DNA of 64,000 nt from JACKCR01 sp041390305 (lineage in GTDB: Bacteria; Eisenbacteria; RBG-16-71-46; CAIMUX01). The notes under the pieces were generated by a model that made no database searches, was not told the DNA's origin, and was given only the letters and a program-made list of their open reading frames with translations. The stretch lies in contig JAWKQE010000022.1 of NCBI GenBank assembly GCA_041390305.1, positions 37,220 through 101,219 of the forward strand, written 5' to 3'. Shown piece by piece: positions 9,413 to 19,773 of this stretch (positions within the stretch are counted from its first letter, which is position 1; each line of letters begins with the position of its first letter). The position numbers and the translations under genes were made by a program.

Positions 9413-10888
9413 CTACTGCTCCTTGTAGTTCGGAGCTTCCTTCGTGATCGTCACGTCGTGCGGATGGCTCTCCCTGAGCCCCGCGCTCGTGATCTGGACG
9501 AACTGCGTCTTGGTCCGGAGGTCTTCGATCGTCCGCACTCCGCAGTAGCCCATTCCGGCCCGGAGCCCGCCGATGAGCTGGAAGACGACGGCGGAGAGGT
9601 TGCCCTTGTACGGCACGCGGCCCTCGATCCCTTCCGCTACCAGCTTGTTCTCGTTGACCGGTCCGTCCTCGTCACCCTGGAAGTAGCGATCGCTGCTCCC
9701 GGCGCGCATCGCGTCGATGGAGCCCATGCCGCGGTAGAGCTTGTAGGCGCGTCCCTGATAGAGCACGGTCTCGCCCGGGCTCTCTTCCGTTCCGGCGAAG
9801 AGGCTACCGATCATGACGGCGCTGGAGCCGGCCGCGATCGCTTTCGGGATGTCGCCCGAGTACTTGATTCCGCCGTCCGCGACGACCCGAACTCCATAGC
9901 GGTCGGCGGCCGCCGCGCAGTCCATAACGGCCGTCACCTGTGGCACGCCGATCCCGGCGACCACGCGCGTCGTGCAGATCGCGCCCGGCCCCATGCCGAC
10001 CTTGATCACCGACGCGCCACGCTTGCAGAGCTCTTCGGTCGCTTCGGTCGTGGCCACGTTGCCACAGGAGATGTCCGTATCGGGGAACGCCGAGCGGAGG
10101 TTCGAGAGGACGTCCATCACCTTGGTCGAGTGCCCGTGCGCGCTGTCGAGGACGAGGAGATCACATCCCTTTCGCACGAGCTCGGCCGCGCGCTCCATGA
10201 CGTCGTCACCGATCCCGAGGGCGGCGCCGACCCGGAGGCGTCCGTGCGAGTCGACGCACGCGTTCGGGTACTTCGCCTTCTTGAGGATGTCCTTCACCGT
10301 GATGAGTCCGCGCAGCCGGCCCTTCTCGTCGACCACCGGCAACTTCTCGATCCGGTTCTTGTGCAGGATCGACTTCGCATCCTCGAGCGTCGTCCCGAGC
10401 GGAGCGGTCACGAGTCGGTCGCTCGTCATGATGTCGCGGATGAGGAGCGAGGGATCCTCGATGAAGCGGAGGTCACGGTTCGTCAGGATTCCGACGAGTC
10501 GTCCATCCTGCGTGATCGGAACGCCGGAGACGCGGTAGCGGGCCATCACTTCGAGCGCGCGGCCGACCGGCAGGTCGGGCGGCAGCGTGACCGGGTCCGT
10601 GATCATCCCGCTCTCCGAACGCTTCACCTTGTCCACTTCGTCGACCTGTCGATCGATCGGCAGGTTCTTGTGGATGACGCCGATCCCGCCACTGCGGGCG
10701 AGCGCGATCGCGAACCGTCCCTCGGTCACCGTATCCATCGCAGCCGAGAGGAGCGGGATGTTGAGGCGGAGCTTCGGTGTCAGCTCGACGCTGACGTCCA
10801 CTTCCGCCGGGACGACTTCGGAACGTGCGGGTACCAGCAGTACGTCGTCGAACGTGAGCGCCATCTGCCGGATCCTGTCCTCCATCAT
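9413..10888 (-). CDS. guaB: Inosine-5'-monophosphate dehydrogenase
   Basis: Catalyses NAD-dependent oxidation of IMP to XMP, the committed step of guanine nucleotide synthesis. 491 residues, the usual bacterial length. ATG 10888 is supported by 'ggagg' five bases upstream; the frame is open further upstream but the family begins at this point. 'LTFDDVLLVPARSEV' is the N-terminal signature, two CBS domains lie at about residues 90-205 ('GRLVGILTNRDLRF', 'GRLRGLITVKDILKK'), and the catalytic loop 'GPGAICTTRVV' places the nucleophile at Cys305. The flap region and 'YRGMGSIDAM' are present. Single gene, terminated toward 9412. The identification is secure. Confidence 0.97.
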   Translation of the reverse strand: MMEDRIRQMALTFDDVLLVPARSEVVPAEVDVSVELTPKLRLNIPLLSAAMDTVTEGRFAIALARSGGIGVIHKNLPIDRQVDEVDKVKRSESGMITDPVTLPPDLPVGRALEVMARYRVSGVPITQDGRLVGILTNRDLRFIEDPSLLIRDIMTSDRLVTAPLGTTLEDAKSILHKNRIEKLPVVDEKGRLRGLITVKDILKKAKYPNACVDSHGRLRVGAALGIGDDVMERAAELVRKGCDLLVLDSAHGHSTKVMDVLSNLRSAFPDTDISCGNVATTEATEELCKRGASVIKVGMGPGAICTTRVVAGIGVPQVTAVMDCAAAADRYGVRVVADGGIKYSGDIPKAIAAGSSAVMIGSLFAGTEESPGETVLYQGRAYKLYRGMGSIDAMRAGSSDRYFQGDEDGPVNENKLVAEGIEGRVPYKGNLSAVVFQLIGGLRAGMGYCGVRTIEDLRTKTQFVQITSAGLRESHPHDVTITKEAPNYKEQ

Positions 10889-10957
10889 CGAGCCTCCATA
10901 GACGGACGGCGGCCACGCCGCCGCCCGGTCGGTTCCAATGTCCTCAGCAGATACACG

Positions 10958-10983
10958 AACGGCCGGATTCACACCCGGCCGTT
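10958..10983 (-). terminator. Perfect 9-bp hairpin downstream of the outer-membrane protein gene
   Basis: Arms 10958-10966 and 10975-10983 are exact reverse complements around an 8-base loop, 20 bases past the stop of the gene ending at 11003 and before guaB. There is no clear T-tract on the minus strand, so it may also be a processing or attenuating structure for guaB. Confidence 0.5.
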
Positions 10984-11002
10984 CCAAACTCACCTTGGGG
11001 CT

Positions 11003-11752
11003 TTAGGACCCTGACTGCCCAGAGTCCAGGGTGAGCCCCTGGTCTTCCTCCTGTTCCCAGAGAATCCCTTCGTACGGGGAGAAGTGGAAATGGACCCCGA
11101 GCCGGAAGGCGTACGCTTTCAGGTTCTGGTCGAAGAGGAAGTCGAACTTGTCGTCGCCCGAGAAGATGTAGTGGTTCTGCGCGGACCCACTCAGCGTGAT
11201 GTGGTCCGTGATCCGCTTCTCCGCCTCGACCGTGAGCACGACGCCCGGCTCGAAGCCGCGATAGAACTGCTGCGAACCGCGATCTCTCAGAGTGTGGCCG
11301 TTGAACTTGTAGTTCCAGCGATAGAAGCCGAGTCCACCGCCGGCCCGCCAGTCGAACCCCTGGAAGCCACTGATTTGACGCAGGACGCTGAGCGTACCGA
11401 AGTTGACCGTGAGCACCGTGTCGCCCCGCGCTTCGAATGAGTTCCAGCCGAACCCGAAGTCGCCGGTGCCGATCCAGTCTTCGTTGAAGCGGTAGCGGTA
11501 GTTGCCCTGGAGCAGGAACCGGGTCTTCGCGCCGTCGACCGCATCGCTCCCGTAGAAGCGGATCGTGCCGAGCGCGGCTCCATACCCCGTGAACCCCTGC
11601 AGGGATTCGAAGACGTCGTCCTCGTCGCCCGCCGCTTCGCTCACGAAGATGTCGGAAGGTCGGGACTGCGCACCCACCGAGGTCACCGTGAGGAGTGCAA
11701 GGAGGCCAAACAACACCACCCGGCCCATCCACCGCACCCTGTTGAACGTCAT
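11003..11752 (-). CDS. Outer-membrane beta-barrel protein of unknown function
   Basis: 249 residues with a signal peptide (MTFNRVRWMGRVVLFGLLALLTVTSVGAQ, cut near 29). The remainder alternates hydrophobic and polar residues with many aromatic-ended strands ('TRFLLQGNYRYRF', 'FDWRAGGGLGFYRWNYKF', 'YAFRLGVHFHFSPY'), typical of an 8-12-stranded barrel of the OmpA/OmpW-like size class. The C-terminus is an acidic tail rather than a terminal aromatic, which is unusual for a barrel. It has its own strong promoter at 11916-11945 with a leader of about 155 bases. Role unknown. Confidence 0.75.
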   Translation of the reverse strand: MTFNRVRWMGRVVLFGLLALLTVTSVGAQSRPSDIFVSEAAGDEDDVFESLQGFTGYGAALGTIRFYGSDAVDGAKTRFLLQGNYRYRFNEDWIGTGDFGFGWNSFEARGDTVLTVNFGTLSVLRQISGFQGFDWRAGGGLGFYRWNYKFNGHTLRDRGSQQFYRGFEPGVVLTVEAEKRITDHITLSGSAQNHYIFSGDDKFDFLFDQNLKAYAFRLGVHFHFSPYEGILWEQEEDQGLTLDSGQSGS

Positions 11753-11915
11753 TCATCCTCCTCGGCGTCCGCCGACCCCGCACCCCGGTCGCGGCGGTCT
11801 TGGAAGCAGCCGTTGCCCTGATCCGATTCCGGACGCGCGGGCCCTGGCGACCCGTCCGCTGCTCTCGGAGGAGCGGAACCGAACCGGAGATGGCTTCCGG
11901 CCACCGTAGGGCGGC

Positions 11916-11945
11916 AGTATAGGGAGCGCGTTAGCAGGGGGTCAA
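11916..11945 (-). promoter_or_regulatory. Sigma-70-type promoter for the outer-membrane protein gene
   Basis: On the minus strand the -35 is TTGACC (11940-11945), the spacer is 18 bases and the -10 is TATACT (11916-11921). It points toward the gene starting at 11752. Confidence 0.75.
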
Positions 11946-11972
11946 GGCGAGCCGCAACGGTCGGGCCGCCTC

Positions 11973-12002
11973 TTGACAGTCCGGCCACCCGGAGTCCATG
12001 AT
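11973..12002 (+). promoter_or_regulatory. Promoter for tRNA-Met and the tilS cluster
   Basis: -35 TTGACA (11973-11978), 18-base spacer, -10 CATGAT (11997-12002). The tRNA starts 21 bases further on. It is arranged back to back with the divergent promoter at 11916-11945. Confidence 0.6.
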
Positions 12003-12023
12003 CCCTAACCTCGTTGCGCGAGA

Positions 12024-12097
12024 GCCGGCGTAGCTCAGTTGGTAAGAGCGTAGGATTCATAACCCTAAGGTCGGTGGTTCAATTCCACCCGCCGGCA
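12024..12097 (+). tRNA. tRNA-Met (anticodon CAT)
   Basis: A full cloverleaf can be drawn: acceptor 12024-12030 with 12090-12096, D arm GCTC/GAGC, anticodon loop TTCATAA at 12056-12062, T arm GGTGG/CCACC with loop TTCAATT, discriminator A at 12097 and no encoded CCA. The G1-C72 pair and the absence of three consecutive G-C pairs in the anticodon stem argue for an elongator rather than an initiator. The innermost anticodon-stem pair is A-C, a mismatch. A lysidine-modified Ile tRNA with CAT cannot be excluded, but the acceptor and D arm look like Met. Confidence 0.85.
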
Positions 12098-12131
12098 CAT
12101 CTCTTCTCCCCCTCCCGGACACGAGCTTCCC

Positions 12132-13166
12132 ATGAACTGGACGAAGGCAGACGTGTCGATCCGGGCCCGTTTCCGTCACGGAATCCGCCTTGCGAAGATC
12201 GAGGACGGCGCCCCCCTCGTGGTCTCCGTCTCGGGGGGCGCGGACTCCGTTGCCCTCCTCGACCTCACCGCCCGGGAGGCCCGGGGCCGCGGGTGGCGGC
12301 TCCACGTCGTCCACGTGGACCACGGCTGGCGTCCGGAGTCAGGCGACGACGCCCGATTCGTCCGGTCCCTCGCGAAGAGGTTCGGAGTCCGCGGAACCGG
12401 CTACCGGATCCGTCCCGAGGCATGGGAACGGAGCCGCCTTGGGTCCCGGGAAGCAACCGCCCGGCGGATCCGGAGGCGGGCCTGCCAGCGGCTCGCGGCC
12501 CGTATCGGCGCCGGCACAGTGCTCCTCGGCCACAATCGGGACGACCAGGTGGAGACGATCCTCCTGCAGTTGCTGCGGGGCACCGGGATCCGCGGACTCA
12601 TCGGAATGCCCCCGACGTGGGCCCTGGGTCCGACCGCTTCTCGAGGTGGGCCGGGACGAACTCCGGGCCTACCTCGAGCGGCGAGGACTCCCTGGCGGGA
12701 AGACTCCTCGAACCAGGACCTGAGCTTCCTTCGTAACCGCATCCGGCATCAGCTCTTGCCTCTGATCGAGGCGGAGATCCGGCCGGGCACCGGAAAGTCG
12801 CTCCTCCGGATGGCAGACGCCCTCCGCTCCCAGGTCGTGAGGTTCGAAGGAGAACTCCGGGAGGCGTGGCGGACGATCGATCCGGACAAGGAGCCAGGGT
12901 CGATCCGTCTTGATCGTCCCAAGCTGGCGAACTATGATCCCGATCTGGTGGAAGGTATTCTCCAGTGGGCGTTTCGGGCAGTGAGCAAGGGCCCGGCACA
13001 GCTCGGTCAGGCTCACCTTCGAGCGCTCGAGAAGGCTCTCGGCGACTCCGTGCCCCGGCAGTTCGACCTTCCCTCCGGGGTTCGGGCATTCGTGAATGCG
13101 CGGGAGGTTCGGCTGGTAGTCACGACCGGCCAGAATCGAACCGGGCCTCGCCCTCGCCTCACGTGA
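12132..13166 (+). CDS. tilS: tRNA(Ile)-lysidine synthetase, with two compensating frameshifts
   Basis: Converts C34 of tRNA-Ile(CAU) to lysidine using ATP and lysine. The PP-loop motif SGGADS is at residues 34-39, and 'LLGHNRDDQVETILLQLLRG' and 'WREDSSNQDLSFLRNRIRH' are family signatures. Between about 12620 and 12695 the expected block 'RPLLEVGRDELRAYLERRGL' is read only in the +1 frame, and the main frame then resumes at 'WREDSSN'; the second site fits loss of one T from a 'ccttgg'. The gene is essential, so the pair of shifts is probably a sequence error. It follows the tRNA directly and heads the tilS-hpt-ftsH-folP-cdaA run. The C-terminal domain is short for the family. Confidence 0.9.
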   Translation: MNWTKADVSIRARFRHGIRLAKIEDGAPLVVSVSGGADSVALLDLTAREARGRGWRLHVVHVDHGWRPESGDDARFVRSLAKRFGVRGTGYRIRPEAWERSRLGSREATARRIRRRACQRLAARIGAGTVLLGHNRDDQVETILLQLLRGTGIRGLIGMPPTWALGPTASRGGPGRTPGLPRAARTPWREDSSNQDLSFLRNRIRHQLLPLIEAEIRPGTGKSLLRMADALRSQVVRFEGELREAWRTIDPDKEPGSIRLDRPKLANYDPDLVEGILQWAFRAVSKGPAQLGQAHLRALEKALGDSVPRQFDLPSGVRAFVNAREVRLVVTTGQNRTGPRPRLT

Positions 13167-13244
13167 CATAGAGAGGACCCTCCGCTGATCGACCGCCAGT
13201 TCTCCGTCGGGGACGAACTCCGACTCGGCACGACCAACGTCCGC

Positions 13245-13766
13245 GTGCTCGTGACGGAACAGCAAGTCCGTGAACGGGTAAACGACATGGGTGTCGTAAT
13301 GAGGAGCCGATTCGAGGGTGAAGTACCGATCTTCATCGGTCTCCTCACCGGTGGGGTGGTGTTCTTGAGTGACCTGGTGCGCGCCTATGCCGGCGAACAC
13401 CAGGTCGATTTCCTGAAGGTTTCACGTTACGACCCGACCCGAAAGGACCCGACCGCGCTCCGGGTGGTGCACGATCTGGGTACGGACATCCGGGGTCGAG
13501 CCGTGGTGCTCGTGGAGGGCGTGCGCGCCCGGGGAACGAAGATCCAGTACGTCGACCGGTTCCTTCGCCTCCACGAGCCTAAGTCGATCGATTACTATGC
13601 TTTGATCGAGCCGGTGGATGCCCAGCGTTCTGTTCCACTGAACGACACGGGCTTCCGGATCGATAAAGAGTTCGTAGTGGGATACGGACTCGACTTCGAG
13701 GAGCACTACCGTAACCTCCCGTTCATTGGTGCTCTCACAGTCGAGGGAATGCCAAGGGTCCCCTAA
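13245..13766 (+). CDS. Hypoxanthine phosphoribosyltransferase-like protein with degenerate PRPP site
   Basis: 173 residues from GTG 13245; an in-frame CTG at 13185 with 'gagagga' before it would add 20 residues. The fold is recognisable: 'GLLTGGVVFLSDL' (PPi loop), 'FLKVSRYDP', 'VLVEGVRARGT' and 'DKEFVVGYGLDFEEHYRNLPFIG'. In a working enzyme the PRPP loop reads E-D-x-x-D-T-G-x-T. Here it is E91-G92-V93-R94-A95-R96-G97-T98, so both the second acid and the catalytic Asp are gone, and the PPi-loop Lys is Thr35. No frameshift explains this, as the surrounding frame is clean. The position between tilS and ftsH is the conserved place of hpt. It may be a regulatory or structural relic rather than a salvage enzyme. 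Confidence 0.8.
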   Translation: MLVTEQQVRERVNDMGVVMRSRFEGEVPIFIGLLTGGVVFLSDLVRAYAGEHQVDFLKVSRYDPTRKDPTALRVVHDLGTDIRGRAVVLVEGVRARGTKIQYVDRFLRLHEPKSIDYYALIEPVDAQRSVPLNDTGFRIDKEFVVGYGLDFEEHYRNLPFIGALTVEGMPRVP

Positions 13767-13779
13767 GCGAGGACTGTAG

Positions 13780-15812
<2,033 letters not shown>

Positions 15813-15841
15813 CCGGAGAAACACTGGTTCGAGAATCGAGG

Positions 15842-15871
15842 GGCCGTCCCGCAAGGGGCGGCCTTCCTCTT
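15842..15871 (+). terminator. Intrinsic terminator after ftsH
   Basis: A 9-bp stem (15842-15850 with 15855-15863, one G-T pair) is capped by a GCAA tetraloop and followed by 'ttcctctt'. It lies between ftsH and folP and overlaps the folP ribosome-binding region, so it may attenuate folP. Confidence 0.7.
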
Positions 15872-15879
15872 GAGGAGGC

Positions 15880-16766
15880 ATGGATGCAGGAGTTCGCCTT
15901 CGCGCCCCGGCCCCGATACCGCCTCGAAGTGCGGGGCACGAACTCGCCCTCGGCGACAAGACGCAGGTCATGGCGATCCTGAACGTCACCCCGGACTCCT
16001 TCTCCGATGGAGGCAGCATCGACACCCTGGACGCCGCCCTCCACCGCCTCGAGGACGTATGGCGGCAGGGAGCCGACTGGGTCGACCTGGGAGGCGAGAG
16101 CACCCGCCCCGGCGCCCCGAGGTGGACGTGGAGACGGAATGGCCCCGTCGGAGGAGTCCTGGAAGCCGCCCGGCGTCAGGCTTCCCCTCCCCATCTCGGT
16201 CGATACGACCAAGGCGGAAGTCGCGCGGCGGGCGCTCGACGCGGCGCCGCGGCGATCAACGACGTGAGCGGGCTCCGCTTCGACCCCGGCATCGCCGACC
16301 TGGCGGGAGGCCCGCGCCGTCCTCTTCCTCATGCACATGCGCGGGAATCCGCGCACCATGCAGCAGGACACCCACTATGGCGACCTTCTGGGCGAAATCC
16401 GGGCGCGCTCTCGGCATCGATCGAACGCGAGGTCCCGCGGCGTGACGTCGGATCAGATCGTCGTCGATCCGGGCATCGGATTCGGCAAGGACCTGGACCA
16501 GAACCTGGAACTCCTCGGCGCGGTCCCGGCCCTGGCGAAGCTCGACCGGCCGGTGCTCATCGGGGCCTCACGGAAGTCGTTCCTCGGGCGGATTCTCGAC
16601 TCCTCCGGAGCTTCGGGGCGCGGGCTCGGTGAGTGCACACGTCGGAGCGGTCCTGGCCGGGGCCCATTTCGTGCGGGTTCACGACGTCGGCGCCACCGTG
16701 GAAGCCGTTCGGGTGGCCGACGAGATGCTTCGGGTGATGAGGAACCGCCAGACGGCCGATTCGTAA
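15880..16766 (+). CDS. folP: Dihydropteroate synthase, frameshifted
   Basis: Condenses 6-hydroxymethyl-dihydropterin pyrophosphate with p-aminobenzoate in folate synthesis. 'gaggagg' precedes ATG 15880; a second ATG four bases on, at 15884, opens 'MQEFAFAPRPRYRLEVRG', which may be the true start if a base is missing near 15939. Signatures read in alternating frames: 'ILNVTPDSFSDGG', 'GGESTRPGAP', 'PISVDTTKAEVARRALDA', 'INDVSGLRFDPGIA', 'MHMRGNPRTMQ', 'VDPGIGFGKDLDQNL', 'IGASRKSFLGR' and the tail 'VHDVGATVEAVRVADEMLR' ending at TAA 16766. At least five shifts are needed. The full domain set is present, so it is one gene damaged by sequence errors. Confidence 0.88.
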
Positions 16767-16899
16767 GGTAGGGAGTCTCACGCGAGCCGGTTTCCGTCAG
16801 CAGTTGGGTCCCTTATGATCTCGGCGGGATCCTAGAGGCCATTGCAGGAACCGTTCGTTGGTCGCGTCGCGGCCGGCAGGGCGGATCCAGGGAGGCACG

Positions 16900-17850
16900 A
16901 TGAAGTTCACGGAGATGGGTTGGATCTTCAACCTGATCATCGACTTCGTGATCGTCACGTTCCTCATCTATCACCTGTTCCTGCTCGTCCGCGGCACGCG
17001 CGCCCTCCAAATGTTCCTCGGCCTCATGGCCATCATCCTGCTCTCCCTGCTCGCGGACGTGTTCCACCTCTCGATGGTGCAGTGGCCTCGCCTCCTCCGG
17101 ACCGTCTGGGTGGTTGCGTTCCTCATCATCTTCCAGCCCGAGCTCCGGCGCGGCCTCTCCATGATGGGAAACAGCAAGCTGTTCAAGCGCGTGTCTGCTG
17201 CAGGAAGCCTCGCACCTCGGCGAGATCGAGGACGCAGTGCAGAACCTCCGGAAGCGCGGCCTCGGCGCGATCGTCGCTTCATGGAGCGGAACTCCCAGCT
17301 CCGTGGCTACATCGAGACCGGCACCCTCCTCGAGTCGAACCTCACCGCTGAACTCATCGAAACCGTCTTCACGCCGCCGTCCCCACTCCACGACGGCGCG
17401 ATCATCGTCCGCGGGAACCAGATCGTCGCGGCCGGATGCATTCTGCCCCTCAGCACGTCCACCACGCTGGACCGCTCCTACGGGACGCGTCACCGCGCGA
17501 TCCTCGGCATCTCCGAAGAGACCGATGCGCTCGCGATCGCGGTGTCGGAGGAGACGCGACAGATCTCGATCGCCGAGAACGGCCGCCTCATCCGCAACGT
17601 CGACCCGAACGAGCTCAAGGGCGTCCTCGCCCAGTTCCTCATCGCGGCCGACGACCGGGGGGAGAAGGCCGACGCCGACACGGAGCGGGCGGAGAAGAGC
17701 ACGACCCGCCTCGACCGCAAGGAGAAGCCGGCCCGTCCCACCGAGCGCAAGGAGCTCGGAGAGCGCGCGGACTCCGGCGACGCCACGATCGGGTCCAGCT
17801 CCGGGGACGAGACACCGCCACGTCCCGCCAGCGCCACGTCGCCCAGCTAG
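16900..17850 (+). CDS. cdaA: Membrane diadenylate cyclase CdaA, with two compensating frameshifts
   Basis: Makes c-di-AMP from two ATP. ATG 16900 has 'ggagg' five bases upstream. About three N-terminal membrane helices (residues 8-80) precede the DAC domain, with 'SPLHDGA' (DGA from residue 165) and 'YGTRHRAILGISEETDA' (RHR). Between about 17193 and 17272 the expected 'LQEASHLGEIEDAVQNLRKR' is in another frame; the first shift fits loss of a GT unit and the second loss of one base before 'MERNSQLRG'. The C-terminal 60 residues are a charged, low-complexity tail. In many bacteria cdaA is followed by cdaR and glmM; here it is not. The folP-cdaA neighbourhood is common. Confidence 0.9.
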   Translation: MKFTEMGWIFNLIIDFVIVTFLIYHLFLLVRGTRALQMFLGLMAIILLSLLADVFHLSMVQWPRLLRTVWVVAFLIIFQPELRRGLSMMGNSKLFKRVSAAGSLAPRRDRGRSAEPPEARPRRDRRFMERNSQLRGYIETGTLLESNLTAELIETVFTPPSPLHDGAIIVRGNQIVAAGCILPLSTSTTLDRSYGTRHRAILGISEETDALAIAVSEETRQISIAENGRLIRNVDPNELKGVLAQFLIAADDRGEKADADTERAEKSTTRLDRKEKPARPTERKELGERADSGDATIGSSSGDETPPRPASATSPS

Positions 17851-17909
17851 CACGTCGTCGCTGAGCCGGCGCCACGGCCCGACCGACTTGTGATAGCGTT
17901 CGCGGCGCC

Positions 17910-19670
17910 ATGTCGCGTCGCACTCACACATCCAGGGACCGAACTCAGGCGTGCGGAACCCCGTGCGGAACAGCGCTCGGGATCGTGTCCGGGTCCCTGT
18001 TGGGCTCCGGGTTCGTATCCGTATCCGTGTCCGTGTTCGTCATCGCGATGGCAACCGCCATCACCTTCGCCATCGATCCCCTGGTCATTCCAGCGTGGGC
18101 ACAAGAGCCCGGGCCCCTCGGGCCGGAGTGGACGGAGCCGTCCGAGCCGATACGCGAAGACCTCCGCATCCTCGCAGCCCAGGGAACCGTTCCACTCCGT
18201 GCCATCACTGGCTCGGACCTCCTGCGCTCCCGCATTGCCGGTTGGTGGGCGGAGCGTTCCGCGGGCGGCGACGCCGGCACCGGCACGGGGCGCTCCGCGG
18301 GCAGCGGCCCGGGCGGCGACGCTTCCGCAAGCAACGACACGGGGATCGCGAACCGTCGCGTCGGGAGAGAGCTCGCGGAAGAGATCCAGGGACTGCCGGG
18401 CGGCAGAATCAGCGCCTTCCCTGCACTCACGCCGTTCATCGACCGTCCGCTCGGTACGGCCCGCCTCCGCCTTCGTCCCTACGCCTGGTTCGAGGGAACA
18501 TGGCGCGGCGGGAACGACGCAACCTGGGGCGATCACCCACGCGCCGGAGTCCGCGGCTCCCTCCACCTCACGCCGAACCTCTCCCTGAACGAGGACATGT
18601 TCGCCGGGCGGGTGAAGGACGGCCAGGCCCTGGGCGACGCGCTCGTCAACCACACCGACTTCCTCCTCTTCGTCGAGTCGATCGACCTGACCTGGACACG
18701 CGGCGACCACTACGTCCGCGTCGGCCGGTTCCGTCATGACTGGGGACCGGGACGGAACGGCGACCTCCTCCTCTCCGGCTCCGCGCCACCCATGGACCAG
18801 GTCCACTACGGACTCGCGCTCGGACCGTTCTCATTCTCCTCCTCGTGCGGCCCGCTCAGCCGCACGGCCGAGAAGAACGTCGCACTCCACCGGCTCGAGT
18901 GGAGCCCGCATCCCCGGTTCGTGCTCGGCCTCTCGGAAGGCGCCACCTTCCCCGGCTCGCCGTTCGATCCTCTCTACCTCCTCGGCCTCGTCCCCTACTC
19001 CGTCCTCGACCGGATGCATGCGCAGGACGTCTACGCGGACGACGACGCACTCTCCGTGCGGAACAACGTCCTCGCGCAGATCGACCTGGCCGCGCGGATC
19101 CGGAGCACGCTCGTCTGGGCGGAGATGCTGATCGACGACGTCGGCACCGAGGACTCGCGCCATCCCTCGCGGCTCGGCTTCCTCGCCGGGGCCGAAACCG
19201 TCTTCGAGTCACACGGGCTCTGGTCCGCCGGGGCCGAAGCCGCCAAGGTGTACGACTACGTCTACAGCGTGTACTACGAAGACAGCGACTGGTCGCACCA
19301 GGGCGAAGCGATCGGCTGGCCGCTCGGCCCCGACTCGGAGAGTCTCCAGGCGTTCGTCTCCTGGCAGCCGAGCATCGAGTGGCAGGTGCGTGGAGAAGGC
19401 ATCGTGCTGCGGCATGGAGAAGGACGGATCGGCGACCCCTGGTATCCACCTGACGATCCTCGCTCTTCGGGTAACGACTCTGGCCCGTCGTCGCTCCGCG
19501 GTGTCGTCGAACGGAGGGCCGGCGGGGCACTCTCGCTCGCGTACGAGCCGTCGGCAGAGATCCGCATCGCCCTCCGCGCATCCCATGTCGCCATCGACAA
19601 CGCCGGCAACGTGGACGGAATGGGCGCAGACGACGACCGGTTGGAACTGTCGGTCCGTTGGCACCGGTAG
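17910..19670 (+). CDS. Wzi-like outer-membrane capsule-assembly family protein
   Basis: 586 residues. A long hydrophobic leader with a Val-Ser repeat ('SVSVSVFVIAMATAITFAID') ends at a likely cleavage after 'PAWAQ' (about residue 65). A Gly/Ser/Ala-rich linker sits at about 115-145. The rest is barrel-like with 'LNEDMFAGRVKDG', 'HYVRVGRFRHDWGPGRNGDLL' and 'YLLGLVPYSVLDRM', the signature region of Wzi-type proteins that anchor capsule or exopolysaccharide at the outer membrane. No polysaccharide genes are adjacent, though a GT-C glycosyltransferase lies 6.5 kb away. The start at ATG 17910 has no strong ribosome-binding site. Family call moderate to good, substrate unknown. Confidence 0.75.
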   Translation: MSRRTHTSRDRTQACGTPCGTALGIVSGSLLGSGFVSVSVSVFVIAMATAITFAIDPLVIPAWAQEPGPLGPEWTEPSEPIREDLRILAAQGTVPLRAITGSDLLRSRIAGWWAERSAGGDAGTGTGRSAGSGPGGDASASNDTGIANRRVGRELAEEIQGLPGGRISAFPALTPFIDRPLGTARLRLRPYAWFEGTWRGGNDATWGDHPRAGVRGSLHLTPNLSLNEDMFAGRVKDGQALGDALVNHTDFLLFVESIDLTWTRGDHYVRVGRFRHDWGPGRNGDLLLSGSAPPMDQVHYGLALGPFSFSSSCGPLSRTAEKNVALHRLEWSPHPRFVLGLSEGATFPGSPFDPLYLLGLVPYSVLDRMHAQDVYADDDALSVRNNVLAQIDLAARIRSTLVWAEMLIDDVGTEDSRHPSRLGFLAGAETVFESHGLWSAGAEAAKVYDYVYSVYYEDSDWSHQGEAIGWPLGPDSESLQAFVSWQPSIEWQVRGEGIVLRHGEGRIGDPWYPPDDPRSSGNDSGPSSLRGVVERRAGGALSLAYEPSAEIRIALRASHVAIDNAGNVDGMGADDDRLELSVRWHR

Positions 19671-19773
19671 AACGCGTGGACACGCCGCCCCCTCCGTCGA
19701 CCGCGCCAACTCTCATCGGAGCTTTCCTGCGGCAGACGACGAATCAACTCTGGAGCGCAAGGAGTACCCACGA

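Noticed and set aside
8735..11014. A 759-codon plus-strand frame across the end of the PAS gene and guaB
   Set aside because: It is a shadow frame opposite guaB, whose catalytic Cys loop and CBS domains are intact.
12024..12097. Initiator tRNA-fMet
   Set aside because: The first base pair is G-C rather than a mismatch, and the three consecutive G-C pairs of the initiator anticodon stem are absent.
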